A stretch of DNA of 64,000 nucleotides from Oxyruncus cristatus (taxonomy: Eukaryota; Chordata; Aves; Passeriformes; Cotingidae), in NCBI GenBank assembly GCA_013399855.1, contig VXAY01005815.1, forward strand, positions 124,001 through 188,000. The letters are read 5' to 3'. The notes beneath the pieces are model-generated. The model was not told the DNA's origin. It did no database searches and saw only the letters and a list, made by a program, of their open reading frames with translations. Of the stretch, positions 40,501-51,897 are shown in pieces. Position 1 is the stretch's first letter. The number at the start of each line of letters is the position of its first letter. The translations under genes were made by a program, and so were the position numbers.

Positions 40501-43500
40501 GAAGTGAAAGGGAAAACAAACCCACCCCTAAAAACTCAGTTAAAAAAAAAAAAAAATCCGAGAATTTTCCACCTGCCAGTCATTTCCCCTGGATTGCAAA
40601 TGTTTCCTCTAATTAATAGTACTCTGCTCTGTGAGTGTCTACTAATGATGAGCTCCAGGCAAAAGACCCGGAGCAGGGAGCTCTCCATTGATCCAGCTAT
40701 TGATTTTTTTATCTTTTTCCCTGTTGTTATTGTACATGCAAATGCCTGGTAATGACTCAACATTACGACCACTCTCTTCAAGTGACGTTTAGGAGAAGGT
40801 GATTGAGTCAGAGGGTCTGACACCGCTTCTGTCCCTCTCCGTGCCCCGTGCTCGGCCGGGGTGACCCTGCAGTGCTGGCTGTGCCTCCCGTTTGCTGCCT
40901 CCTCTCCAGCAGAATCAGAGAGCTCCTGTCAACACAAACCAGAAGAATAAAATACCCAGAAGCATCAAATAAATTTCGTTAGAATCTGGCTAAAAAAGGG
41001 GCCCTGTAAGAAATGCTGGGTCAGGGTGCTGTGGGAAGGCAGGACACCTGCAATCTCTGGTGCTCCTCCATCCCACACAGCTCTGGACAGTTCAGCTGGA
41101 AAGGCAAAGATGACAGATTTTCTTGGGAAATTCCTGACATTTTCTCCCTCTGGATGGGCCAGAAGTTATCATGAGAGCAGTCTTTCCTCTGTTTTTTTTG
41201 GTATTTCTTTTTTGGGAGCCTCCTCGTCGCAGGCAGAGCCAAGTTCTCCCTGTGGCATCCATCGCCCACAGCTCAGCTGGTCACGAGGGATGGCACAAAA
41301 CCCACTTAGATCCTTGGATTTCCACTCAAGCAAGTAAATACTTGTTAAATAACAAGGGATCATTTGGTTTTTCTTTTTTCAGAAATTTTGTAATGTTTTA
41401 CAGATTGACTCCTTCAGCTGGGAGATGGTTTATTCTTGCCCTGAAGAGCAGCCTGGCTCAGCAGGGGTTAGGGAGACGCAACCCAGGAATGCTCCCTGGC
41501 AGAATGAGCTGCTCCATCTCGAGGTATCCCAGTAAACAGTTATTGGAGCAGATGGAAGGACAACATGTGGCTGGGGAAAATGTCGGGAGTGGGGTCAGAC
41601 CTTGGCCTTGTTCCATCTCCACCACCCTAAGGAAAGGCCCAGAGGATGGGACAGAGGAGCTGTCTGACCTCCTGACAGAGTCTGTCCAGCTCCCACAGCC
41701 TCAGCCCTTCTCGTGGCTGCTGCCCTGCAACAGGGCTGGACGCTCGGCCAAAATGAAGCCACCACATCCCTGCCCAGGAGGGTTTGCAAAAAGCCATGAG
41801 ATTGCTGAGCAAAGGTGTCGACGAGGTCAGTGACACCAAAAGAAGGTCATCATCGCATGCTGTGATTCACTGGAGAGGTGACCCCTGGCCCCCGAACCCA
41901 GAGAGGAGAGGAAGGGACAGGCAGAAAGCAAGAGCCCTGTGGAGTCGTGCAGATCCCTGGGGGAAAGCTCACTTTTCCCAGCTGCCTTCAGGGAATGAAG
42001 AGCTGTAAACGCCGAACGCACATCACATTAGTCTGATGACTCTCCGAGATGTCTAGACTGCTGTTGGAGCTGATAGGAAGCTGGCAACATCTGAGCTCTT
42101 TGAGCTTTTCTTGCCTTTTTTTTTTTCTTTCTTTCTTTTTAAACTGGTAATAGGATTCTTTTCATATTATGCACTGCTGGAAAGTCCCGTTTGCATGCAG
42201 ACAGCTGCTGTGTTTATAGACACCATCCAAAACGCAGCTAAACACGACAGCTCGCTTCAAGCCGAGCAGCAGGCATTTGTTAAAGTGATCATTTCCAGAG
42301 GGATCGCAGGAGCTCTCAGCATTTTCCGCTGTTTTAAAGTCAAAGCCTTGTCCTTATGCAAAGACAAAAGTCCCACATGGAAACCTGCCTTGGGAAGGAC
42401 CTGAAAGGAGAATAAAATCCTTAAAAGTAGACGACAGGCTGAAAACCAGCAGCTCCCGTTAATGTTAACCAGAAACACAGATGCTGAACTAAACAGGCTG
42501 CTCCCTGTGAGGGTTTGAGGGTCATTCTGAGAGCAAAAGAAAGCCTTGAGCTTGCCTTTAGTGCTGAACAAACCCAGCACTTGAAATCCTTCCTTGCAGA
42601 TCTGCAGAGCTAAAATAAAACCGAAGCAGGGAATTGCATCCAAACTGCCTCCATTAAAATCTGAGCCCACGAGACAGGCAGTTTGGGAGGGTTCCTTCCA
42701 ACCAGTTTTCCCCCATTATAGCACAACAGGTGTCATTGTACAGAAGAAAACAAAGGAGGAGGGAGTAAATTTGAACACACGTTTCCCATGAAACACCATT
42801 TCCCCCAGATGGAAAGCCTACATTAAAGTAAACAGGTAAATCATGGTTAAGGTACAAAATACAGCTGGGGAGGGAGAAAATCAGCTTAGATTAAAGGTGT
42901 TTGCATGTGTCTGGCAAGGATGCTTTTGTTGCAGAGCGATGCAGAGGCTGCCCAGGCTGAACCCCCGGTTCCCCCCTCCTCAAACCAGCAGGGAATGGGA
43001 AGAAGAGCAGGGAGCAGCTCCGCACTCCCAAGCTCTGTCCTCGCAGCTTTCCCCCATGGAATGGGGGCAATGGGGTGCCCGCTCTGCGGCTGCACAGCTT
43101 TCCACCTGAAATACACTCATCCCGACCACACGTTCCCTTGGATATAGCAAAGTACACAGTGCCCTCTCCTGTCAGGTGCCTGTGTTTTTTTAAATATTCC
43201 CCCTCGCCAGCCTTTCTGCCCCTTTTTAATGTGATGTGAATTATTTTATGGCTTGTTTTTGGTTTTGTAAGATGTTGGTCACAAACTGCCAGAGAGCTTG
43301 AAAAAAATGGTGGGATTTTTCCTCTCCAGGCGTTTGGGCTCCTGCAGCTCCGGACCCAGCAGCCCCAACCCAGACCCAACTGTGACATCTAGCGGGTAAG
43401 CGGCTGAGTACAGCCGGGGAGGAAAGAAAAATGGTCATTTTCCCCTTCCCACTCAACCCTGCACTCCGGCAAGAACAGCCCCGAACATCTGACAGCGTGT

Positions 43501-45139
43501 CCCAGCGGGAAGGGCTCAGGAGCCCCCAGGCAGCTCCAGCCCCATGACCCGGCCCTGGGGTGGAGGAGGGAGATGCCACGTTCAGCTCCAGCCTGTGACG
43601 AGCAAGAGAAGCTAAAAAACGCTCAGGCTCTTTGCTGGGGTCACAGGAAGGAGACTCCAACTCTATTTTTCAAGCAGCTTCCAGCTGCCCAAAGCCCTCG
43701 CTTGCTGGGATGCTGTGTGGCTGCAGATCTCTGCATTTATGGACAAAAGCATTAAGTTATACAGACAGGCAACATCCAGTACTCCTGACAAACCCCAAAG
43801 CTTGAAAAGCTCAGCTGCTTGTGGAGGCGAGCCACAGGCACCTCTTCCTCCTCTACTGGAATGTGGCAGCACCTCTGTGTAAGAACGTGACTCAGAAAAA
43901 GGCAAACTAAGATTAAAAATGTAATCGGCTTTCAAAATCAAGTTACAAAAGTTTGCTTTTTGTTATTTCATTTCTATTTCTTTTTTTTTTTTTTTTCAAA
44001 AAGACTGTGATCAAAAATTACAGGACTGATGCCAAAAGTTTAACAGAGATCAGACTCAGGACGTCAGCAAGTGTCTGGATCCAGACCCTGTCCCAGCCAA
44101 GGCTGATCCATCCTGGGCCTCTTTCTGTAGGTGCACAGAGAACATTTTCTTTGTTTCCTTTTATTCACCATGTTTAGCACAGTAAATATTTCATTCAGAA
44201 TTAAAAAGCCCAATTGGGTTTGAGAAAAAAAAAGCACAGGAAACTGACGTTATTTTTAATTCAACTGCAAGAAGAAAACAAGACATGAGACTATGGGATA
44301 CACTATTCCAACATCATGGAAGTCCAGGCTGAAAAAAACCCAGCAAGAGCAAAATTTTCAATTCATTAATGGCAATCCAAGAGAGCATTAAAGTCAATTT
44401 TAGATGCAAAACATGTTGACTAGAGGTAGTTTAATTTAATACAAAAATGAGTTCATGCATTTTTATTGGTTCTAGTTTCCAAACACAGCTCAAGACAAAT
44501 CATTCTGTAAAGAGTCAGTCCATGAGAAGTCTTCTTTTTCATTACAGCACAGAAGTTCAGTCTGAACAAATTTGTGCAAGCAAACAACTCCTACAAATGT
44601 TAAGGACCCGACCTAGCTCCAAAATAACTATTAATACACCAAGTTTAGCAGAGATGCCTCAGGGTGAGTGCGCCATTGCTACCAAAGAGTTAAAATGTTC
44701 TCCCAAAGAATCTGTGAAATTATTAAACTTCAGCCCCATCCAGCCTGGCATTCCACACGCAGCTCCAACTGCATCCTGCTGAAGAGGGCAGCAGCTCCCA
44801 GCAGTGTGTCCCCACTTCGGGACACGTTCTCCAGCCCCACTGCAGGAGGGTCTCTTTGAGAGCAGGGTGTCTCGGGAGCACAGTGCTGGTTTCCAGGTGT
44901 TGCCAAGCCCAACCATTCCAGGTACATTTGGAAGCATTTGGAGCAGCACTTGGCTGCCTGCACACACCACACACAGCTATTTTAACACGCTGGGAGAGCT
45001 GAGCCTGGCACAAGGGGATGCCCTGCAAGCTGTGTGCAGGTCACTCTGGTTTCTCCTTTGCTGGCAGCTGAGCTCATCTCTAGCCCCGCTCTGAGGATGA
45101 GAAAGTGCTGATTAATCCAGCAACGATCCAACTGTGTTG
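34529..45139. other. Non-coding stretch between two CR1 fragments
   Basis: No gene is supported. The longest frame (41171-41833, plus, 220 codons) reads like translated non-coding DNA. AT-rich, even-textured blocks at 37.2-37.65 kb and 42.15-42.4 kb look like possible conserved non-coding elements, which is an impression only. Confidence 0.55.
38424..38478. repeat. CAA/CCAA-type simple repeat
   Basis: A CA-rich, A-rich tract made of CCAAC, CAACCAAC and CAAACAAA units ending in an A8 run. No other content is visible. Confidence 0.7.
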
Positions 45140-45418
45140 TGGAGAGGGACTTAGACAAGGGCATGTAGTGACAGGACAAGGGGGAATGGCCTCAAACTGA
45201 CAGAGAGCAGGTAGATATTAGGAAGAAAATCTTCCCCGGGAAGGTGGTGAGGCCTGGCACAGGTTGCCAAGAGAAGCTGGAAGTGTTCAAGGCCAGGTTG
45301 GGCAAGGCTTGGAGCAACCTGCTCTAGGGGAAAATGTTCATGCCCATGACAAGGGTTGGAACTAGATATCTTCCAAGTCCCTTCCAATCCCAACCATTCT
45401 CTGCCTCTCTATCTTGAG
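45140..45418 (+). repeat. CR1 LINE 3'-end fragment, forward orientation
   Basis: The copy reads GGGCATGTAGTGACAGGAC, AAGGGGGAATGGCCTCAAAC, TTAGGAAGAAAATCTTCCC, AAGGTGGTGAGGC, CAGGTTGCCAAG and CAAGGCCAGGTTGG to a CCCTTCCAATCCCAACCATT end. This is the sense orientation of the same family as the other fragments. It lies 3 kb upstream of the ARHGAP-like exons. It is diverged and 5'-truncated. Confidence 0.93.
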
Positions 45419-48315
45419 TTTTTGGATGAAGGAGTTGTGAGATTTTAGTTACACAGTAACCTCAAACGTGCACGTTGCTGGTGCTCATGGACATCCCTTT
45501 TGGAACAGTCACATCTCATCTGACCCCAGAGCCAACGACACCCCACAAGAGGCAGAGTAAGGGTACTCTGGCCTCTATTCTAGAGCTCAGAGGCGATGTA
45601 GGGGAACAGGCAGCTGGCACAGGACCAGAACTGAGGGAGGCCAAGTCCCACAGCTCGCCTGGAGGAACTATTTCAAGCATGTTAAATTTTAACCACACAT
45701 GGCAGCATCTCTGCGCTCCAGGGAGAGGTCATCACAGAGAATCACAAGCTCCATCCCAAGTCAGTCCAAAATAAGAAACAATTTTTCAAAACATCCGAGC
45801 TCTCTGCAAGCTGAGAGTCTGGAACAGAGCTATTCCCCTGCCTCAGGGCAAAAAACCACACAGCTCTTTTCATCACTGACCTTTACATTGTCAGGAAACT
45901 AATACAAGCAATCTTCCCAGAGAAGCCATAGGGAAGGTGAAAGGAGAACATGGTAGATGAATAAATGTAAATCCAGAGGGTTGTGGGGGAGGAAATCAAC
46001 ATTGTATGGTGCTGTGCATCAGTGAGATTGTAATTAGGAGAGGAAGCACAGAGAAGATGGGACTCCAGCTGTGATACCCTGTTGATGTGCTCTGATGGAC
46101 TTCGAGTTCCTAACCTGGAGCTTGGCAGCCCCTCTGTAAAGGAGGCACAGGAATAAGGGCTGCTTGCTCCCAAGTCCCAGCCCCACGTGCTGAAAACCTG
46201 CTGTCTCCAAAGGGTCTCCCTGCATGAACAACTTAAAGCAGTTCCAGCAGTACATGGGCTCGGGGACCATGACCAGAGGTGAAGTGCCTTAAGCACAGCT
46301 CTCCCAATTTCCTCTATCCCATTGACTTCCCTAATTTCACCCACACCCTGTTGTTATAGCAGTGTAACTGCAAAGGGGACCAGACTCCTCCCAGTCCATC
46401 TGCTCTTGAATGGGGACCCCTCAACTGTCCTGCTCCTCCATCCTGGCTTAGCAGAGACGACAGAGCAGCTCCCCAGCAGCCTGCTGATGGCAGCAGTGCT
46501 GGGATCACCCCCTCTCCAGGATGTGCCTGTGGAAATCAGGTTTGTGCAAGAGCAGCTGCTGGTCAGCACAGCTGTGCTTTCCTTTGGGGTGGGGAGAAAA
46601 CAGATTAATCAATGAAACTGAATCCGATTCATCAGAAACTACAGCCATCTGTCAACTTATTAATAGTGACAGGACTCACAGGAATACTCTGGGAAGATCT
46701 TTCTCTGGAGGAAAATTTAGGTTGCAGCAACTGCAGTATTGGGTAGGGAGTGGGGGTTGATGGTGCAATTTTAATCAGTTTATTATTTTACTTCTGCAAA
46801 ATCAAATTAGTGGATTTCTCCCCACCTTCCTCCAGTACAGCATCTCCTCTCTCAGACAGCTAAAGCCTTATTTTGCTTTAACATACTCACCCCTGGCCTT
46901 CTTTAGATTCCTAAAACCTTCACATGCCTGCTCCTTTCTAAGGACCCTTCTGACTGATGGGAGCACACATTTAAGGTGGAAAAGTGTCCCAATAACCTCC
47001 CAGACCCAATTTCTGCAGGGAACACATCCCAGCTTTGTCTGGTGGGCAGAGGGAAACTGAAGAGATTTTCGCAGAGAGGCCCTTCAAACACTTATAGAAA
47101 CACAGCGGCACTTAAATCAGCTCATTTTCACTTCTTGTATCATGAGACTGAACAGGTGGGGGTCAGGGAGAGGAAACAGCTTCCCAGATTATTTTAAACC
47201 ATCTCCATTATTTCTGAGATATGCATTCTGCAAGGGTTGCTCTTCCTTTAGCTGCAATCGAGTTATTTTTGTGCCGCGCTTGATTCTCTCGTGAGAATAG
47301 GCAGCTAAAATAAACACGGTATCTATTCACATCAAAGAACGTCTTTCCAAGAGGAACTGGAATATCGCTGACGTGGCCTATTTTTCCTTAACCTCCAGCT
47401 TCTTGTCCTTGGAGCATCGTGACCGGAGGAGTCGGCCTCCCTCGCTGCACCTCCGCCCCTCGCTCGCTCCGAAGCCGACGCAGCAAATGCTCCAGGGATG
47501 AGCAGCACAACGGGCCGTTTTACATCCATGCAATTTTGGTCATGCCTGACCAGCAGGATACAGCACAGCCAAAACACAGGTTACATGTCTCCCTCCTAAT
47601 GTACATGCAGGGGGATGCAAGGAGCCTCATCCTGGCAGCAAAGAGAGCCCTGCACAGGCCTGGGACTGGGATAATGCTGTAGAATTCAGCTCCCAGCTCA
47701 GGAATGAAACCAGTTAAGGGTGGGCAGCTCTCAAACGGCCCCCCTGCAGATGTCAGACAAACTACAGCAAGCAGAGCAGGGGTAGGAAAGCACTCGTAGT
47801 TCCTGGAGGCGAGAATAAACCAGCCATGGTGACAGTGGGACTGGGCAGCAGATGGGCACAGCAGTCCGAGACCTCAGCCTGGTGTGTACAAAAAGCAAAG
47901 CTGGAGCCCGAAACAAGACCCCAGCCCCAGCAAAATGGATCATTTCCAAGTATTTTAAAAGCTCCAAATAGCTGTGGGGAGGAAGAAAACTCTCAGAACC
48001 CGTCGCAAGGCAGAGCGAGACAGACACACAGACAAGGTCTCCTCTGGAGCAGAAGAGGCTGCCAGCGCTGGAGAGCCCAGGTGGGGTGGGCTGGGCAGCT
48101 CCACAGGCTCCTGCTGCTGGGCCACATCTGAGGAAAACACTCCTTCAAGATACTTGACAAGACTTGCCCACCCAGAAGACTGCCAAGAAACCAACACAGC
48201 TGTAAGTCCAGTTCTGTGGGATCAGGAAAACACAGGACACATCCCAGGGGACGGCAGTGACAGCTGTGCTCCCTCAGGGCACTTGCCAGCAAACCCACCC
48301 TCCCCCCAGCACCAG
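45419..48315 (+). other. Stretch upstream of the ARHGAP-like exons
   Basis: No PH or RhoGAP domain exon was recognised. The frame open from 47959 runs into the ARHGAP-like exon but its earlier part has no recognisable similarity. The CpG patch at 47.4 kb lies here. Confidence 0.5.
47418..47480. promoter_or_regulatory. CpG-dense patch, possible promoter fragment
   Basis: About ten CpG dinucleotides occur in 64 nt (around ATCGTGACCGGAGGAGTCGG and CCCCTCGCTCGCTCCGAAG), in a window that is otherwise CpG-poor. A TGACGTGG (CRE-like half-site) lies about 50 nt upstream. It could be the remnant of a promoter for the ARHGAP-like exons on the plus strand or for a gene leaving to the left on the minus strand. 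It is too small to meet usual CpG-island length. Confidence 0.3.
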
Positions 48316-48377
48316 CCAGCAGATCTGAGGATGCTGATGGCCAGACAGAAGGCTGAGTACGGATCTAAAATTGCAAG
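48316..48377 (+). pseudogene. ARHGAP22/24/25-family C-terminal exon (relic or diverged), upstream piece
   Basis: The frame reads ADLRMLMARQKAEYGSKIA and ends in AG before GTAAAG. FilGAP-type RhoGAPs have a closely similar segment just before their C-terminal coiled coil (a Leu-x-x-x-Met-x-x-Gln-Lys-x-Glu-Tyr-x-x-(R/K)-Ile pattern). The split codon AG|C joined to the exon at 49585 gives Ser, recreating the family's ...S-LEQ-N join. The open frame extends left to 47959 but shows no convincing similarity there, so the exon start is uncertain; a possible acceptor is AG at 48318-48319. The full family proteins carry PH and RhoGAP domains that regulate Rac and the actin cytoskeleton. No PH or RhoGAP exon was found in this window. 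Confidence 0.6.
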
Positions 48378-49584
48378 GTAAAGGATCTTAAAAGCTGTGA
48401 GGCTTCAAGGATTGAACCCTTCCTACTTAAGGCAACCACTCCGAGTACAGGGCCTATGGATGCTGCTGCAGTCAATGCCTCCACGTACCACTGGGAATGG
48501 CACCAGGATCCATCATTACAGGATTAGGTCGTCAGTTATTCAGAGTTATCCGAATTCTTTTCATGTGAGGTGCTTGAGGAACTCCAGAGCATCTATAAGA
48601 TTTTTTGCAGGGCTGTGCAGAGCTCTTGAAAAGCCTCTGGTCTATTGTGTATTTTCTCTTTTCGCCTTAATCCCATATCAAGCATTTCTCCAGGGAATAA
48701 TGTGCAGGCTGCTCAGCAGCATTAGCACTAAGTCATCATTCTTTACAAATTGCAAGCCATGAATTTTAACAACTCTGAAGAAAGTGTTCGTAAGTATTTT
48801 CCCATTTTCTAAGATTAGAAACTGAATAGAGATTTAGCCACAACTTGTTATCAAAGCCAAAAGGCAGCAAGATTTACAGGCTCCACTTCCCAAATAGTGC
48901 TGCTTTGCTATTGTGTAGCTAAAAGGAATGAACGTTTTAAATATAATATTGTTAATTAGTTATAAGTTACAAGCATGTCATGTAAATTGGCATAAACCAG
49001 AAAATGCCTCAACATGCAGCATTTCAACAGATGGCAGGCGGGTAAAGTCGAATTACACTTTGCCTTGTGCAAAGAAAAAAATCCATTTAATCTTTAATTT
49101 CTTGAAGTATTCATCAATTTCTTCTGAGCAAAGGAGCTGTTCCTAGGATTTTAGTATTTTTCTTTTTTTTTTTCAATCTCTTCCCTGTATTCTACTTCTA
49201 TTTTTCCTTGCAGTTCCAGGGAACTGCAATATAAGCAAAATCCTCAGCATCTCCTAAAATATGTTGCATTGCTATTCATTGTTAGACTACTGTAGTATTC
49301 TACTACAAAAATAAAACCCAAAGAAACCCAGCCAACCCCCAAACTGACTCCTTTGGCCATATGGTTATTTATATTTACTGTAAATTAGGATAACTAAAAA
49401 TTGCAGCTTCTAATGTATAACACCATAAATTGGAAAAGTACTGGGGGTGCCAACATTTGTATTTATGGGAACATATGTTCAAAAAGGCTAACTTTAAAAA
49501 AAGACTGGAGCTTTTCTAAAAAAAAAAAAAAAAAGAAGAGGGGGGAAATAGTCTTGTGCTTCACAATATCTGTGTTTCCAACAG
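48378..49584 (+). other. Intron between the two ARHGAP-like exons
   Basis: A GTAAAG donor and a CAACAG acceptor bound 1,207 nt. Retention of a correctly phased intron argues against a processed (retrotransposed) copy. The interior holds T-rich and A-rich runs near 49165 and 49519, and no other exon is visible. Confidence 0.5.
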
Positions 49585-49792
49585 CCTGGAGCAGCAGAAC
49601 AGAGCCCTGCAGCTGGAGATCCAGGGAATGCACTGGAAACTGGGACAGCAGCGTAAGTGACACAGGCTGGTGGAGATGAAGATGAGAAATGCAGAGAGGG
49701 CAAAGGAAGATGCAGAGAGAAGAAATGAAACGCTCCAAGAAGAAACGGAGGAGTTCTTTGAAACCTTTGGGGAAATGAACAGGTGGAAATAA
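49585..49792 (+). pseudogene. ARHGAP22/24/25-family terminal coiled-coil exon with in-frame stop
   Basis: After an acceptor (TGTGTTTCCAACAG) the exon reads C, then LEQQNRALQLEIQGMHWKLG, QQRK, TGA (49658-49660), [43 protein letters not shown] and TAA at 49790-49792. The second part is strikingly like the FilGAP C-terminal helix ([16 protein letters not shown], then FFSTFGEL). The two halves are contiguous and in the same frame, and they align without gaps to the family across the TGA, so the stop appears to replace one ordinary codon. The usual tail after FGEL is missing or unrecognisable. I infer a decayed, intron-containing gene copy. Alternatives are a functional gene truncated by about 40 residues, use of the GTAAGT at 49653 as a donor, or a base error at the TGA. 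Confidence 0.7.
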
Positions 49793-51874
49793 ACAGGAGT
49801 GTGGCAGTTCCAAACGGAGCTGTGGGAGTGAGAAAGGCCTCACCTCGGGTTCAGAGGTGAAATATGAAACCTAACAGGAAAACCTGAACTCCAAAACTTT
49901 CTCTTACCACTGGAAATGTCTTTCAGACACTTTGCAGTACCCCCTCCCAAGCCAGCCTGTGCAGTGCGCTGGGGAAGCACTCGGGTATTTTTTGGGTCAC
50001 CCCAAGTGATGCTCTAAAGGCCTGAGTGGTTTTAATCTAGGGATGTCAGGCTTGCTGGAGTATTTTTCGAGCCACCCCAGAGTATATATTCATCCATGGA
50101 GAGGGATCCCTTACAAAGCCATTTGCTCCCCTGGATTACAATTAGCCTCCCTACAGCACTCACATAAGAACACATCAGTCTTAAGACTGTCACTGGTAGG
50201 GTCCCCCTCCCTCCTGAGCCACCTCTCTCTACACAAGAAATGTGTTAATTATGTTGATACAGCATTAATGACACTTGTACACCTAAATATCAACAACATA
50301 ACCACTGTTCTTTTAACCTACCGCAGAAGTTTCATGTGAACAAACAGCATCTGTTACTTAAATACCAACTTAAAATTATACTTCGTATGATAATAGCATG
50401 TGGTTCATTATTTGCTCTCCCAGCAAGATTAAATGTAAGAGTGGCCACCTACCTGAGAGCAGCTGATGGTGCGTAAGCAGAAACCACACAGATGTTTCTC
50501 TTCTTCCCCAGAGAAGAGCAAGCAGCTTGTTTTAAGATCAAATATGAATGAATCAAAAAAACAGAGTCTCACCCCACAAGGCCCACGGAGTGTGACAGCC
50601 CTGCTCTATTCCAAGCCCCAGGCACCGTTGCAGGCTCTTCATTCCCAAGTGCCACCCGAGCCAACCCCTTCCGTGCACTCATGCAAATGCATCACTGAAC
50701 AACAGCCTGTTTCTTTGCCACCTTACCTTCTCACCAAGCAAGCACAGATGAGCAGGTTTTCCATCAGAATTCCATGCACTTGCATTCTTCTTGTTTCTTT
50801 TTCCCTACCTTTTTTTTTTTTTTAATTTTTTTTGAGACCTCATTGCTATGGGAAAAAAAAAAAAAAATAAATTTCTGAAGTCCCACTTTCCTCAAAAAAT
50901 ATTTGGGTCTTGTTTGATCACATCACTCCCTCCTTGCCTTTCTAAAACTGCCCTGCCAGCTTCAAGAACTTGCAGGAAATATAAAGGAAAGGTATGGCAT
51001 AAGCAACGAATGTTTTTGGGTAATGCTTTGTAAAGCACTTTGTAAAACACATCATCGTCCTGCTTAATTCTTTCATTGCTGTTGTTCTGTATTTAATGGA
51101 TTAGATCTTCTGCAGCTGAAGAGGCACCTGAAATCCAGTACAGGGATGCTTTGGGATCTGCTGGGCATCCTTGCTTTATCCAGACACTCTTCTTGCAAAG
51201 CCTGGTAGAGAAGAGGCAAAAATTCCAAGTTCTCCATGCAAGAAAGAGCGACGTTGCTGTGAAAATTACTTCAATCCCAGATGAAGCTTTCCCAACACCC
51301 AAGGCTGGCTGAGAGCCCCAGTCCTGGCTCTAGAAAGGCAGCTGTCAATCCCTCCTTTAATATCAGAAACCCTCCATTAAAAGCCATTAGATCAAAGCAG
51401 CAGTGGAGTTTTACCTCCCGTCCCCTGGAGTTAGGGCAGAGAGCTCTGTGAGGTGCCTGGAAACCTCAGCACTGTCTTTGCAAAAATACTTATGTCATCC
51501 CCAAAATAAGCACAATGGAACTATTTTTTTTCCAAGCTTCTGCCATTTAAACAATGACAACAAAAAAAACCCCAATCGAGTTTCAAAGCACACTTGGCAG
51601 TAAAACCAAGTGTTGTTAATGTGTCCAAATGTTCCAGCTGATGAGGAAAAAGCTGCTCCAACCAATCTCTTACAGCTTTTCTCCATTCATTTTTCATGCC
51701 AACGTTTATTTTTTGGTTAACTGGAAGCTGAAGTGGTAACTGAAACGTCATGTTTTGAAAGAACTGATCTATATATCTAACATACATCCTTTTGTTTACA
51801 GAAAACATTCTACAACACAGGAAGAATCAAGAGAAAGAAAACATTGCTACAGTAAATAAGACAGACTGCTCAAA
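49793..51874. other. Intergenic stretch between the ARHGAP relic and MAPK9 3' end
   Basis: No coding exon is seen. It would hold the 3' UTR of the plus-strand gene if that gene is transcribed; an AATAAA overlaps its stop at 49788-49793 and another lies near 50866. The T/A run pair at 50.8 kb is listed separately. Confidence 0.5.
50808..50867. repeat. T-run and A-run pair (inverted low-complexity)
   Basis: A T14 run, AA and a T8 run are followed about 20 nt later by a run of 15 A and TAAA. Each strand carries both a T tract and an A tract that could pair. Confidence 0.7.
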
Positions 51875-51891
51875 TCTTTTAGGTATACATA

Positions 51892-51897
51892 TTTATT
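51892..51897 (-). terminator. Candidate distal poly(A) signal of MAPK9
   Basis: AATAAA on the minus strand is followed, over the next about 100 nt, by a T/GT-rich stretch (TGTCTTATTTACTG, TTTTCTTTCTCTTG, CCTGTGTTG) of the kind that binds cleavage-stimulation factor. This is the leftmost good combination before the sequence character changes, so it is proposed as the distal end of the gene. Confidence 0.4.

Noticed and set aside
41171..41833. Longest simple plus-strand frame (220 codons)
   Set aside because: No family resemblance, and overlapping minus-strand frames of similar size lie over the same DNA. It reads like translated non-coding sequence.
1..47400. Coding exons of RASGEF1C, the expected neighbour
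   Set aside because: I looked for its characteristic segments (around YIFTFLLSSRLF and the RasGEF core) on the minus strand and saw none. The gene may lie left of the window or only its non-coding 5' part may be here.
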